Source: Halocynthiibacter sp. SDUM655004 | GTDB taxonomy: Bacteria > Pseudomonadota > Alphaproteobacteria > Rhodobacterales > Rhodobacteraceae | Reading direction: 5' to 3' | Assembly: GCF_026015885.1 (NCBI RefSeq) | Contig: NZ_JAPDUG010000002.1 | Span: forward strand, 744,001 to 808,000 | Length of the DNA stretch: 64,000 nucleotides | Shown here: piece by piece, positions 43,401 through 51,449 of the stretch | Layout of the letters: the number at the start of each line of letters is the position of its first letter | Numbering within the stretch: position 1 is the first letter of the stretch | Notes under the pieces: model-generated | What the model was told of the DNA's origin: nothing | Databases searched by the model: none | The model's input: only the letters and a program-made list of their open reading frames with translations | Made by a program: the position numbers and the translations under genes

Positions 43401-45229
43401 ATTCCCGGGGGCAGGTCATTTAGCGTTAGAGTGACTGTATCAAGTGTTTCAGGCGGCACTCCTGGGTCGTTGTCGCTTATGGATACTTTCCAATATTCCG
43501 CTGGCCGCACAACAACTGGCGCATCTGTTTCCATTGTCGTGATCGGCGTAATATCAAAATCAATATCGCCGGTTGGGGCAATCACAATTGCTTGGTTCGT
43601 TTGAAGCGACCCTTCCGGACTATTCGCATAGATGATCGAAGAGATGGAGCCAGAGAAGTCTCCCGGGAAGGTAAGGGTCAAGCTGTTGGCTTGGGCCATC
43701 GTGCCGTGCCAAACGCCGTTGTTTGATCCATAGAAGCCAGTAGAAAATACCGTTCCACTTGGAACGCCCGTAAATTCAATCCTGACGGTCGTATTGTCTT
43801 CGGAGCCGTCGAGATCAGTTGCCACGACGTCGATACCGAGATCGATCGTAACACCAGAACCGTCTGTGCCGTTACCGTCCTCGACACCGTTCAAAACAGC
43901 CGGAGCTGTGAGCGTGAGGTCCAGCTCATAATCAACGTTTAGCGCAAAGCTTCTAGTCGATACGCCGCCTTCGTTGGTTGTGGCAATGACAACCCCCGTC
44001 AAATTCATATTGGGGTTTTCAGTCGAAAAATCGGTTGGAAGCCGAACGACAATATCCATGTATTCCGCAAGCGTACCGGTGAAACCGTATGTCGCCGGCA
44101 AAGCTTGGAACGTAGCGCCATTATCGAGCGAAATAAGTGTATTTGCAGGAAGGCCCGGCATTGCGAAAGCGACATTGGTGATGCTTTCCGAGCCGTCGAT
44201 ATCCGTGGCGCGCGGTATCAGGGCATCAGAAGGCTTCCAATCAACCTCTGCATCAGTTTCGACTGTGTTGATAACACCGGGCCCGTCCATCGTGACGTCC
44301 CCTTCGTACAATACAGTTATGTCGAAAGGTACTTCGGAGACCTCATTGAAAACCGATTCAATCTTCAGCGTACCCATCAATGGGCCCGGAGCGAAATCAA
44401 GTCTGCTTACTGTTGAAAAGTCGGTCGGAAATACGAGCGTCAGATTTTCATACTGGCTTTCACTGCCCGTAAAGTTCAGGGTCAGAGTCCCATTACCAGC
44501 ATCAGTCAGTGTTCCATAGTTGACAGTTGAACCCACCGGAATGCCGGTGACATTCAAGGTTGCGGTGAACAGCGTAAGATCATTACCGACATTCGGCGCA
44601 GTGATCGAAAAATGGTCCGCAAAATTGACAGTCACCGTGGCATCTGTTTCACGCAAAATAAATGGTGATGTCTGTACCACCAAGAGCCCCGAAGCGCCGG
44701 TTCCATTGTCGCCCGCGGCCCAAAGGTCATCCCTCTCCTGAAACACATACTCGGTTGGAGGCAAAAGCGGGTTAATCGGCAAACCGATCAGAGGATCAAG
44801 TACGCTTGTTGCATCTGGCTCGCCGCTGCCAGGCTTAGAAACCTGTGTAACCTTATTTGCACCAAGCAGATCGACTGCCTGAATACCTTCAATGCTCTCC
44901 CAATCGGAATTGATATCGGCAAGCTCGGCAAGCTTGCTGGACAAAATTGAAAAGTTCTCGGCAAATATGGTCAAACCATCTCGGTTTGCACCAACCAATA
45001 CAATGATCGCGCCGTCGGGCTGCACAAGCACGAGATCACTGCCCACAACTGTCACATGCGAAAACAGCGCGCCGTCGTCGAGCGTAAGTGTACTTTGGGA
45101 TTGGGTTTCGACAATAGTGAGCCGCTCAACGGTTTCGCCGTTTTTCGCAGCAGCAATCAACGCCGACATCTCTTCTTTTGTCGTCGCGGGCGTTACACTA
45201 GCTTCCAAAACTTCAATCTCGGATGTCAC
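34418..45229 (-). CDS. Giant type I-secreted repeat adhesin (RTX / LapA-like)
   Basis: The 3603-residue protein is without a Sec signal. The N-terminal 150 residues form a retention-module-like region (LDDGALFSHVTVVGSDLVLV, IIVLVGANRDGLTIF). The body is tandem cadherin/Ig-like repeats of roughly 120-150 residues, each with a D-x-DGSE motif (at least a dozen) and recurring ETDA and FSTENP phrases. The C-terminus has RTX nonapeptides (GGGGDDVLIGSNQSDILSGG) and ends in a type I secretion tail. GTG start with GGAGG 7 bases upstream. It is the last gene of the tolC-ABC-hlyD locus, which should export it. A role in calcium-dependent surface attachment and biofilm is inferred. Confidence 0.9.
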   Translation of the reverse strand: MTSEIEVLEASVTPATTKEEMSALIAAAKNGETVERLTIVETQSQSTLTLDDGALFSHVTVVGSDLVLVQPDGAIIVLVGANRDGLTIFAENFSILSSKLAELADINSDWESIEGIQAVDLLGANKVTQVSKPGSGEPDATSVLDPLIGLPINPLLPPTEYVFQERDDLWAAGDNGTGASGLLVVQTSPFILRETDATVTVNFADHFSITAPNVGNDLTLFTATLNVTGIPVGSTVNYGTLTDAGNGTLTLNFTGSESQYENLTLVFPTDFSTVSRLDFAPGPLMGTLKIESVFNEVSEVPFDITVLYEGDVTMDGPGVINTVETDAEVDWKPSDALIPRATDIDGSESITNVAFAMPGLPANTLISLDNGATFQALPATYGFTGTLAEYMDIVVRLPTDFSTENPNMNLTGVVIATTNEGGVSTRSFALNVDYELDLTLTAPAVLNGVEDGNGTDGSGVTIDLGIDVVATDLDGSEDNTTVRIEFTGVPSGTVFSTGFYGSNNGVWHGTMAQANSLTLTFPGDFSGSISSIIYANSPEGSLQTNQAIVIAPTGDIDFDITPITTMETDAPVVVRPAEYWKVSISDNDPGVPPETLDTVTLTLNDLPPGMVFNGVPASTISYNDATGGTLVFSGTGLQYKALRLVFPKDYSTESPLTGASGDLEGVLTATSTEDPTGQSVAVNIRITPEGDVTIDDSLPDTIPDETDSVTPVSPSSLFAPMATDIDGSESIEELILIVAGLPGNVTSGSDINLNAPGATAAFSKAADGSVTMTLTLTNAGGTDVVTAFNAIGFELAADFSTANRSDLAGNQTQLPLTFTLKVTTDEDAIPLIDTSVDGQATSVRVVDIGFEEDIDLAAPAKVTALEDNNNTTAGVTVDLEIVASIGDIDDSETEDPNDPLFAPTVTVTFTGLPAGAAPVGGGALTGNVWSGSIAELNNLQLFLPENYSGNLIADIRVETREGVEATQQIIEIKPVPDDNVTVDIVATETDAELPLRFGDYSVIDDPDPDEVITFVSFEMTNVPAGFYATVGGANVGTIVGGTFTWVPPNLTDLNNLTMVFPKDYSTESPVGQPQPEIAIELDVTESGVTTRETVTSPITIYVEGDVDVPDAVAVLSETDAALTLKPADYIDPIATDIDGSESVTNVTAYFSGMPAGAEYSVAGGPYQPASGNFSFTGTLAEYEALVLRFPADFSTENPATTLSAQITALTDEGGIDSGILEIRISAEGDVEVTGPGLIDITENDAPGDTDEDTTSHAPLEFKLVDAVQGNASDADGSESIAQVDVTITGLPAGALYSLNGGTSFAAFAAGGLPPLTLAEYNNLVFQLPDDFSTATPIAGSVTFTTDEAILNGEIDVDATDGIETKDFTVNIASEADVDIDVADLTRIEDFGLPIPLNIDATVTDIDGSESITDIVVTFDGLPTNGPTILSDGTATPISVSGPVATLNLSLSQLQALSITSFPEHFSGIIDVNVTVVTDEGNTAGTSTDFKVNITPVAEPEITLSVDTSPSSVTSPAQDQFVVKEDTTFGLVINANTPDQDGSEQLTTIVIENVPTGWIPAGTVDLTLFSGPDVASIDSAQMAGTTLTINLVPGTTAFDATVQVAPLENDDRDVATIVGADLVGTVTSEDSAAGLPTDTATAVDAIDVDVDAVVDGASVSTTDVVADENKTGPLKLNLGISNLALVDNDGSETISELDLTFTFETASTNFDPSDPAQFSLTVPAVHQGNITIVETGSTANSVSYKFTPTFGASNTQFMDALEAIEVGYPQHYSGITTIDGEGYWNETTTNDVEIDTSDNFSTLQTFQFTQTINPLSEVLFSTSVFVLSSAEVATGSPTAIEAVNRKGGTFTVTDILTLLESTDDGSGPGQVEVFVSLEGSTPDLDGSEQLDKIVIENVPEDWIAQYVSGGNIDQAAFFDPSGTGPIPASEYAKISSATYNSGTGKVEITFAAGVTTFEASIQLTPTLYEDYDIDRSDTDDFTSAGSFFGADLNVSLKTIDTNTATNASRKAAAIFDVDTDPVNNFATINNLPNGNEQVIDDAGGIWGVSLLPHIPDMDGSEQITAIVLRGVPEVVTVYVTDINNPTGPKVPALITEVGVPTGFNSWSLEGNAALGIYQWENLEFHGIPKHWAGDFVLALQVVSTEDDGGTRVTNIGVPIYIDPVADGGDPSETANTQEDTAVQISIDGNIIDNLTNSPGSPEAILGVVKLENVQADSFGRHPRFFDGDPAAGGTEIFLSGGQVILTPAQAQNLWVLPGQDSNEDVVFDVSVEYYETIDLTEFTAATGTVTISVQGIADPVILTAQQEDPSQVTGGIQQSDVDSDFRPGTEYDNVYGYAGNDDQPFLLDMRLTDLALENGLNYSGAMFEAATPLQGTMTEITNAGNFDGSETLYYVITGVDPSTSFSGGFLSNTPSAGGLDSYIVSASELAALEFVPTSVSEVTYYDLKIHAIVLEDDQDTSGLPNTSVEDNLNYLNSLPGGSVTTEDFAIVVLPQSGGGNPCDPDKMIGLPTLSLVGSGDEDTEIAFQLQLNPDGTYTSISDLTNLPNGVNGNFTLEIDLPPGAMISSNPPGAVLLDPSTGGYVVDVAQLGIDPSDPTLTAGSILFTPPPHQSSPVNPFAPGETFGPDDPYDNLNSLDYSMTLENFSCNMQTDSGPQSFPIVIHPVVDGPEINFTGANKFDEDTDYALGLDVTGPDGGERLVGNVEITISGGGSAGVVLKDSSGAVLLPNPSGTYSVPKDDVAGLTLRPTEHYSGTLTITVSATSEDINGDQKTVDASKTIEITAVADTPEIKFDDTIIDPETGQPYVDNSGGQAVVTIIEDNAFLLSDVVTADTPDQDGSETISIVLSGVPDYLKVSGPSGSGFIDNGDGSYTISRSAFSSVTLQLKDEHARTPDPLDPSIPASIPLTLEVSTIELSNSDTASTTVDFSVVVLPDADIPTLTASIDPTTGTEDQPQPYTLTLEATTPDPHETIYFEITDPGNGQIFLGPNALTSSLGVYTIPGQLSGGTFVPTDTVTFVPGQDFGGNVALEVVAVTVDSSGSYTDEERSTPADLDLTVTPAPDLNLTVLTPDVVLQETDAPVDYTPAADFDISVTDTDGSEVVDTVTYTINGVPSGTTYSVSGGTPVPVSGTLVFTGSLAEFNGLSIQFPTDFATNGTDLTGSIQVTTNEGGNESGNFNIEVAGELDLDATNTTPIALAESGSDVVVEFEIIATVTDTQATPSETLEEVVITFNAPIPAAASVSIGTFDASRTTLTITRGTMDVALFTAAVAALTLTFPVAVAMPINGDITVTTNHGSAPALPYVVELNQAPVVSAPLDFDSITTTLDLTFTDLLANATDPEGNGMTIVSASTNDPDVTVTLLANSVQITVPNGYIGTPVLTYTIQDDGTPNASTEATANLDFNTMQMTVDGVAPGGQQLMSDVIGGTGSNDTALATEFDDAVIYSATRTYADVEAFSMLGGDDFVDLSAATTGFEVYGGGGDDVLIGSNQSDILSGGTGSDTLTGGGGSDIFELTDLQIADVITDYVSPTASATESDQIDLTALVKLSGSEIPTDRISYNSGSGDLQVDGVSVAAVGAAAGFSDQVEVIFLDAQGAQQTAVL

Positions 45230-45313
45230 TACGCACCTCCATGATTTAGTTAACTCTAGCTTAAGAATAGTTTAGGTTGAAGAGACACGCGAAAATGTGA
45301 CCTTCGCCCCGAT

Positions 45314-46633
45314 CTATCGTTCCCGCAGAGCCTCAAATCTCGCTTTCTGAAATGGTTTAAGAAGATACTCCAGAACAGTTCGCTCGCCGGTAATAATATC
45401 AACCGAAGCGACCATTCCTGGCCGAATATCAAAGGCTTGACCTTCATGTTCCAACGTTGTCTCGTCGGTCACAACAATAACCGGAAAATAGACTTCTCCA
45501 GTTGTTTCGTCCTTTTCTGCGTCCGCTCCGACACGCTCAACTTTTGCGTCAAGAGCGCCATAAATCGTGAAATCAAACGACGTCAGCTTCACACGCGCAG
45601 GCAACCCCGGTCGCATAAATGCAATGTCCTCGGGCCTAGCCCGCGCTTCAACTTGTAGAAAATCATCGAGCGGAACCACACGCAAAACTTCCTCGCCAGG
45701 TGCGATAACAGAGCCCAACGTATTAACGTTAAGAGAGGAAATGATGCCATCAACCGGCGCCCTGAGATTTGCCCGCGACACGATATCACTTGCTTTGATC
45801 AAGGATTCATTGATCACGCTTAGCTGGTTCATCGTATCGGACCGTTCGGTACTAATCTCCGCTTTACGATTGAGCTCCAACTCAACAAGGCGCGCCTCCG
45901 CCTCGTTCACAGCGACCTTTGCGCTTGCGAGACGACTCGCGGAACTATCGCGTTCTTGGCGCTTCGCAATGCGTTCGCGCTCGGTCGGAATGATTTGCGC
46001 ACGCGAGACAACACCACTATCTGCACGCAATTCGATCTCTTCATCCAGCAAGGCAAGCGTTTCGTCTGCCCTTTGGATATTTAAGCTGATCTCATGAATG
46101 TCTTGTTGGCGTTGTGCAACCTGCGCCTCGACCACGGCACGCTGTCCGAAATATGATGCAAGGCGACTGTTAAAGAGCGCGATCTCTCGCAAAGCCAAGG
46201 GTGAGTCTGGGGCAATCGTGGTCCCCGAAAAATCCAACTCCTCGCTTCCGATCGCCTCCGCTTCAAGCCGGATACTGCGCGCGGTGAGCGCCTGCTTTTG
46301 CGCCTGAAGCTCACCAAGGTTTGCTGCTGATCCTGTATCGTCGATCCGAACAAGAACATCGCCTGCGCTGACAACGTCGCCCTCGCGCACGTTGATTTCC
46401 CGCACGATGCCACCCTCTAGGCTCTCTACTGTTCGCGCGCGCCCTGACGGTACAACCTGCCCCCCTGCTCGCGCGACTTCTTCAACAACAGCCCAAGATG
46501 CCCAAAGCACCCCGCCGACAAACATCGCGAGCAATACAGCGAGAAAAATTGTTAACCGCGATGAGGTGCGGCCAATTCGGCTTGCCGCCGCGCCATCCGC
46601 AAACTCCTTTAGATCCCAATCAGTGTCCTTCAT
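45314..46633 (-). CDS. Type I secretion membrane fusion protein (HlyD/LapC family)
   Basis: The 439-residue protein has a cytoplasmic N-terminus of about 27 residues, one membrane helix (LTIFLAVLLAMFVGGVLWAS), a beta-barrel/lipoyl part (SLEGGIVREINVREGDVVSA), a long coiled coil (about 125-270) and the returning lipoyl half (LRAPVDGIISSLNVNTLGSV), ending in the HlyD C-terminal domain. It links the ABC exporter to the outer-membrane channel. Its ATG overlaps the ABC gene stop (ATGA). The adhesin gene follows after 84 bases. Confidence 0.93.
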   Translation of the reverse strand: MKDTDWDLKEFADGAAASRIGRTSSRLTIFLAVLLAMFVGGVLWASWAVVEEVARAGGQVVPSGRARTVESLEGGIVREINVREGDVVSAGDVLVRIDDTGSAANLGELQAQKQALTARSIRLEAEAIGSEELDFSGTTIAPDSPLALREIALFNSRLASYFGQRAVVEAQVAQRQQDIHEISLNIQRADETLALLDEEIELRADSGVVSRAQIIPTERERIAKRQERDSSASRLASAKVAVNEAEARLVELELNRKAEISTERSDTMNQLSVINESLIKASDIVSRANLRAPVDGIISSLNVNTLGSVIAPGEEVLRVVPLDDFLQVEARARPEDIAFMRPGLPARVKLTSFDFTIYGALDAKVERVGADAEKDETTGEVYFPVIVVTDETTLEHEGQAFDIRPGMVASVDIITGERTVLEYLLKPFQKARFEALRER

Positions 46634-48861
46634 GGCGCATCTCTTTTGGAAGATTGCTCAAGCGCCTTGAGAACCTCAGCCTTTGGGCCATCCTGAATAA
46701 CCTTCCCGTCATTCAGAAGCACCAACCGATCAACAAGCTCCAAAAGCCCCATGCGATGCGTCGAGACGATCAGCGTCATGGGGCGCTCTTTCATAGCTGC
46801 CGAAAGACGTGTGATGAACTGCCGCTCATTCTGAACGTCCATCGCGCTTGTCGGTTCATCAAGGATCAGTACCCGAGGACGGGCAAGTAAGGCCCGCGCA
46901 AGCGCCACCATTTGCCGCTGCCCACCAGAGAGGTTGCGGCCACGCTCTGATATCGGCATGGAGAACCCCATTGGGTGGCGCGCCGCGAGCTTGTCGACAC
47001 CGGAAAGCCGCGCCACGTTCATGATATCCTTACCCGAAGCCGCAGGAACGCCGAATGCTATATTCTCTGCAAGCGTTCCAGAAAAAAGCACGGCCTCTTG
47101 TGGCAAGACCTGAACCGCGCTCCGCAACCTTGCAGGACTAAGCTGGTTCATGTTCAAACCATCCAGAAGGATCATTCCCTCATCTGGCGCATAAAGACCC
47201 GACAACAACCGCACGAGTGATGTTTTCCCCGCACCAACGGGGCCAATCACCCCTATTCGCTCCAAGCCTCGGATATCCATATTGACGCCCGAGAGTGCAG
47301 ACAGATTGCTCTCGCCATAACTCAACCCAACATCGCTTAGTTGGAAGCGGCCTTCGTCAATTTCTGTATTGAGTTGTTTGGAATTCGGTGCGCTGTCTGA
47401 GGGCATCTGCATGATCATGTTCAGACTCCGCAGTGTCGAAAAAGCAAAACTGCCTCTCACGAACAAGCTTGCAAGAGTGGCCGTCGGCGCCAAAGCGCGC
47501 CCTGAAAGGATCATCGCCGCAATGACAGCGCCCATAGTTATTGTACCTTCGAGCGCCAGATAGACCCCGATCACAACGATACCGACCGATGACAATTGCT
47601 GGAGTAACCCAGTGAAGGTTGTCGCAAAGGTTGCGAGGCCCTTGCTTCGGTCTTGGGACTTGGCGCTTTCCGCCACTTGCTGCTCCCATCTGCGCTGCAT
47701 ACGGCCCTGCCCCGAAATCGCTTTGAGCGTCTCAAGATCAGAGATCGCCTCGACGGCAACAGAGTTCTTCGCTCCTTGGGTTTCGCGCGCCTGCGAGGAA
47801 GCCTTGCGTAGCGGCACCAATATGATCAGCCCCATGATCAGCACCGCGGCGAGCGCAATCGCCGGAGGGATCGCCAAAGGTCCACCAATATAAGCGATGA
47901 CCGCGATAAACAGAACAGCGAAACAAAGATCTGTCAGCGTCGCCAAAGTTTGCGAGGAAAAGAAATCCCGCACCTGCTCATAATCCTTGAGCGTGTTCAT
48001 CAGGTTTCCCGTTGGCATCGATTGACTAGCAAGTTTGATGTCTGAAATATGACGGAACAACCAAGCAGATACGGCGATATCAACCCTGCGGCCAACGCGG
48101 TCAATAATGCTCGTGCGCAACCACTTCAGAACTGCGTCAAACACCAACGCAATTCCCACCCCCGCGACAAGCGACCAAAGAGTCGTAACCGCAGCGTTAG
48201 GAAATACGCGATCATACACGTTCATTGTAAATATCGGCGTCACCAGCGCCAAAACGTTCACAAGCGCCGACGCGATGATTACCTGCGTGTAATCTGGCCA
48301 GAACCTAGCAAACACGCTCCAATACCAGTGTCGCCCTTGGGGCTTGGCGGCATCAGTTTGCTCTTTCTTTGACACGGTTTCAGGTCGCAACAAAAGCGCA
48401 TGGCCCTTGTATTTCTGCGTCAGTTCCTGCCAGGAAATCTCGAGCTTATCGCTTGACCGCGTTGGCCAGATCACGATGGCTTGGTCACCTACCCGCTCAC
48501 ACAAAACACAAGCGTCGCGCCCTTCCATAAACAAAACAGCAGGAAGAACGGCTTCTGGCAAACTGTCTAGCTTGCGGCGCGTTAAATGCGCGCGAAATCC
48601 CTGAGCTTCAACAGCCGCAAGACCAAGTTGCGGTGTTAGGCGGCCGTCATCCGGAAGTGGAATGCCCGCAAGTATTGCTTCAAGCCCAACATCACGCCCC
48701 AACTCTCGCATACAGTCCGAGATGGCGGATGCCAAAGGGTCTCGCGAAGTTTCCGCAAAGCCCCAGTCACTCTCCGGCGCTTTTGCAACTTGAGATACGG
48801 TAACACTTGCCCGCGCGCTGACGCCCGTCGCCTGACCTGGAGTTTTACTTGGGACGCCCAC
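46630..48861 (-). CDS. Type I secretion ABC transporter (LapB-like, C39-like domain)
   Basis: The 743-residue protein has, at residues about 45-165, a peptidase C39-like domain with no catalytic Cys-His pattern, as in LapB/HlyB exporters that do not cleave their substrate. Six membrane helices follow (about 180-450), for example VIIASALVNVLALVTPIFTM. The ATPase shows Walker A GPVGAGKTS, signature RNLSGGQRQM, Walker B RVLILDEPT and the switch STHR. It energises export of the adhesin. It starts 12 bases after the tolC gene and overlaps hlyD. Confidence 0.93.
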   Translation of the reverse strand: MGVPSKTPGQATGVSARASVTVSQVAKAPESDWGFAETSRDPLASAISDCMRELGRDVGLEAILAGIPLPDDGRLTPQLGLAAVEAQGFRAHLTRRKLDSLPEAVLPAVLFMEGRDACVLCERVGDQAIVIWPTRSSDKLEISWQELTQKYKGHALLLRPETVSKKEQTDAAKPQGRHWYWSVFARFWPDYTQVIIASALVNVLALVTPIFTMNVYDRVFPNAAVTTLWSLVAGVGIALVFDAVLKWLRTSIIDRVGRRVDIAVSAWLFRHISDIKLASQSMPTGNLMNTLKDYEQVRDFFSSQTLATLTDLCFAVLFIAVIAYIGGPLAIPPAIALAAVLIMGLIILVPLRKASSQARETQGAKNSVAVEAISDLETLKAISGQGRMQRRWEQQVAESAKSQDRSKGLATFATTFTGLLQQLSSVGIVVIGVYLALEGTITMGAVIAAMILSGRALAPTATLASLFVRGSFAFSTLRSLNMIMQMPSDSAPNSKQLNTEIDEGRFQLSDVGLSYGESNLSALSGVNMDIRGLERIGVIGPVGAGKTSLVRLLSGLYAPDEGMILLDGLNMNQLSPARLRSAVQVLPQEAVLFSGTLAENIAFGVPAASGKDIMNVARLSGVDKLAARHPMGFSMPISERGRNLSGGQRQMVALARALLARPRVLILDEPTSAMDVQNERQFITRLSAAMKERPMTLIVSTHRMGLLELVDRLVLLNDGKVIQDGPKAEVLKALEQSSKRDAP

Positions 48862-48873
48862 TGCTAATCTCCC

Positions 48874-50289
48874 TTACTTATCGAGAGATTTTCGCCATTC
48901 CGTCAGCGATCTGGCGTCGCTCCGGCCTTCGACCTCTGAAATCTCGCTGTCAGGAATGTTTTTTGCGTCCTGTGCATAGACTTTGGAATCCTTTGGCGGC
49001 TCGATCTTGAGGGTTGGAAGCAGCACACCCATTGTCGCCAACAGCTTAAACCCGATATAACGCTGCAATGAACGCTGGTTTACCAATCGCGCCTCTGCTT
49101 GGAACAGCGCGCTTTGCGTGTTGAGAATATCGAGGAGCGAGCGCACACCGACTTGATATTCCTCTTCGTATGTCGCCCGAAGCTCTCTGGAAAGGCGCGC
49201 TTGCTGAGAAACGGCTGTTACACGCTCTTGCAATGTCTCAAGATTACGCCATGCCTGACGAACTTCGCGTTCAACTCTCCGACTTTGACGCAGAAGATTT
49301 GATCGAGCCTCGCTAACACGTCTTATTTGCTCTTGCTCTCGCGCGGATTTGCGGTTGCCTTGAAATTCATACCGGAGCATCAAGCCAAGTCGCGCATCTT
49401 CGGTGCGGCCTTCAAAGCCGTTCAGGTTTTCACCATGGATCAGATCAGCTTCGAGGTTCAGTTTCGGCATCCGAGACGAGCGCGCAACCTGCGCCAATGA
49501 CTCCGCCGCAGCGACATCGGCTTGCGAAAACTTGATTGTTGGATTCTTTTGTCGTGCGACAGAAAGCGCTTGATCCAGGCTTGAAGGCCGTGCGCCGGAA
49601 TATGGGCCCATCGGCTGCAAATTAGTTGGGGCAACGCCCACAACTTCGATGAAAAACGCTTCTATATCGTTGGCGCCAAGCTCGAACTCAAACAATGTGT
49701 CTTCTGCTTGGAATACCCGTTCTTGCGCTTGCTGCAGGTCGCCAATCGGAACAACACCTGATGCATGTGCATTTTCCAAACGGGCGTAAACTTCACGGTG
49801 ATAATCAAGGTTTTCGCGGGCCAGCCGAACCAATTCTTGGCTCCGCAAAACATCGGCATAAAGCCTGATTGCCTCAAGCGACAAAACCTCTGCCCGCTCC
49901 ATTACACGAAGTGCGGCAGCGTCAATGCGCAGCGCTTGACGTGCAACTTCGGCACGGCGTTCGCCTCCATCCCACAGCGTCTGCGAAATGCGGCCCGTCA
50001 CGCTATATCCAGACAGAGCGGAGTCAGAGGACGTAATATCCGACAGCGTTGTACCGTTATTCAGGCTCGACCCTGCCCATGCCTCAAGCTCGAAACGGGG
50101 GTAGTAAAAACTCTCGGCCTGATCCAGCTCAAACTCAATCGCTTGTTTGTTGGCTTCGGCGGCGGTTATTTCTGGGTTGGTCTCAAGAACATAAAGAATT
50201 GTATCCTCAAGCGAGAGCGCGTGCGAAATCTGAGCAAAAGCTACAAAAGTCGCAGCCAATCCGAATTTTGCCTTCAATTTAACAGGCAT
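48874..50289 (-). CDS. Outer-membrane channel of the type I system (TolC/LapE family)
   Basis: The 471-residue protein has a signal peptide (MPVKLKAKFGLAATFVAFAQ, then ISHA) and two TolC repeats rich in coiled coil: ETNPEITAAEANKQAIEFEL and the second half QEEQIRRVSEARSNLLRQSR-like segment with YQVGVRSLLDILNTQSALFQ. It forms the trimeric channel for adhesin export. It is the first gene of the locus, with GGAG just upstream of the ATG. The 168-base gap to the divergent OmpA gene should hold both promoters. Confidence 0.92.
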   Translation of the reverse strand: MPVKLKAKFGLAATFVAFAQISHALSLEDTILYVLETNPEITAAEANKQAIEFELDQAESFYYPRFELEAWAGSSLNNGTTLSDITSSDSALSGYSVTGRISQTLWDGGERRAEVARQALRIDAAALRVMERAEVLSLEAIRLYADVLRSQELVRLARENLDYHREVYARLENAHASGVVPIGDLQQAQERVFQAEDTLFEFELGANDIEAFFIEVVGVAPTNLQPMGPYSGARPSSLDQALSVARQKNPTIKFSQADVAAAESLAQVARSSRMPKLNLEADLIHGENLNGFEGRTEDARLGLMLRYEFQGNRKSAREQEQIRRVSEARSNLLRQSRRVEREVRQAWRNLETLQERVTAVSQQARLSRELRATYEEEYQVGVRSLLDILNTQSALFQAEARLVNQRSLQRYIGFKLLATMGVLLPTLKIEPPKDSKVYAQDAKNIPDSEISEVEGRSDARSLTEWRKSLDK

Positions 50290-50457
50290 CGTGTCTCCAA
50301 TTGAGTTAGCACTAACAATATTTGTTCAAACTTGATTAAGAGAAACAGAAAATGCAAGGAAAGTATATGCTTCCAGTACAGATCGCCAAGATCACATTGC
50401 AACGTTTGCAAATTGAGTGCTAGCATTCTCCCATTCAAGTTCACGGGGTATTATACA

Positions 50458-51144
50458 ATGGTTACGCGCTTTCGGTTCCTGATATTTTTGTTATGTGCGA
50501 TTTTTCCACTCGCTGTTAAGGCCCAAGATATTGGAACGGTCAATTTTGAGTTCGACTCTTTTGCGCTCGATGCCAATTCGCAGGCACAGATCGCGGAGAT
50601 TGCCGAAAAGTTGAAAGCACAACAGAGCTATAAACAAACCGTGGTTGTTGGATACACAGACGCTGTTGGGTCCAACTCCTACAACCAAAGCCTTGGTCAG
50701 AAACGTGCCACAGCAGTTGCGCAAGCTCTGGTCGCGCTAGGAGTGCCTGTTGCGCGGATCGGAAGCGTAAAAAGTCGCGGAGAAAACGATCTTGTTGTGA
50801 AGGTTGCAACGGCGGAGCGTGCAAACCGCCGTGTAACCGTGACCCTTGATGATATTTTGGCAGCATGCCGAAGCTATCGATCGATCAATATTTCTCAGTC
50901 GTCGGTGGGCGATGAACTTCAAGCAGACCTAACCGCAAGGCTGCAGAAAGCTGCAGGTTATTTGAAGTCTCTAGAGAAATCAGGGCGCAACGGATCTGCT
51001 TATCAGATGGCCGGAGCTGCCGGCGAAGACTGTAACGTTGCTGTTGGCCTTAAAGCGGATTCCGAGCGAAAAGTTGAATATGCAAAGCGCTGTTTCTGTA
51101 GCTCCGCACGAATGGAAGTCGCGCTTGGATTGATTTCAAACTAA
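50458..51144 (+). CDS. OmpA C-terminal domain protein, exported
   Basis: The 228-residue protein has a signal peptide MVTRFRFLIFLLCAIFPLAV followed by KAQ. The OmpA/MotB peptidoglycan-binding domain lies at about 30-130: VNFEFDSFALDANSQAQIAE, VVVGYTDAVGSNSYNQSLGQ, RATAVAQALVALGV, and ERANRRVTV. The last 90 residues are an extra domain with several Cys (DILAACRSY, GEDCNVAV, KRCFCSS) that could form disulfides. ATG 50458 is chosen for the signal peptide. It diverges from the secretion operon, so a shared function in surface attachment is possible but unproven. Confidence 0.85.
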   Translation: MVTRFRFLIFLLCAIFPLAVKAQDIGTVNFEFDSFALDANSQAQIAEIAEKLKAQQSYKQTVVVGYTDAVGSNSYNQSLGQKRATAVAQALVALGVPVARIGSVKSRGENDLVVKVATAERANRRVTVTLDDILAACRSYRSINISQSSVGDELQADLTARLQKAAGYLKSLEKSGRNGSAYQMAGAAGEDCNVAVGLKADSERKVEYAKRCFCSSARMEVALGLISN

Positions 51145-51194
51145 GCAGCCAATGAGCACAATAGCGTAGCGTGGAACTGAGAGAGGTTACGTCG

Positions 51195-51449
51195 ATGTGC
51201 AAGTGGATCATAAGAGGTTTCATCGCGGCCTATCTCGCTGCCGTATTCTTGATGCTTGTCGGGACATTTGGGTGGTTCGGGCAACCAACAGATCCCCTCT
51301 CCGGAGTTTTCGTTGTCATATTGGGGTTTCCATGGACCCTGCTTGTTGATTTGGCTCCGGAGCGTTTCTGGCCAATCCTTGCAGCGCTTACGCCAATTGC
51401 AAACATCTTGATCCTACGCGGATTTTGCAGGGCAATTTCCAGAACCTGA
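51195..51449 (+). CDS. Small inner-membrane protein, unknown function
   Basis: The 84-residue protein starts MCKWIIRGFIAAYLAAVFLM. It has two to three hydrophobic helices (about 4-28, 43-57 and 64-78), with a Pro-rich loop between the first two. ATG 51195 has AGAGG upstream; an in-frame GTG at 51171 is an alternative. It follows the OmpA gene by 50 bases on the same strand. No family recognised. Confidence 0.6.
   Translation: MCKWIIRGFIAAYLAAVFLMLVGTFGWFGQPTDPLSGVFVVILGFPWTLLVDLAPERFWPILAALTPIANILILRGFCRAISRT

Noticed and set aside
41952..44521. Several plus-strand open frames of 90-290 codons rich in Ser, Val and Thr
   Set aside because: They are antisense to the repeat adhesin; their Ser/Val bias is the mirror of the Asp/Gly/Thr-rich repeats.
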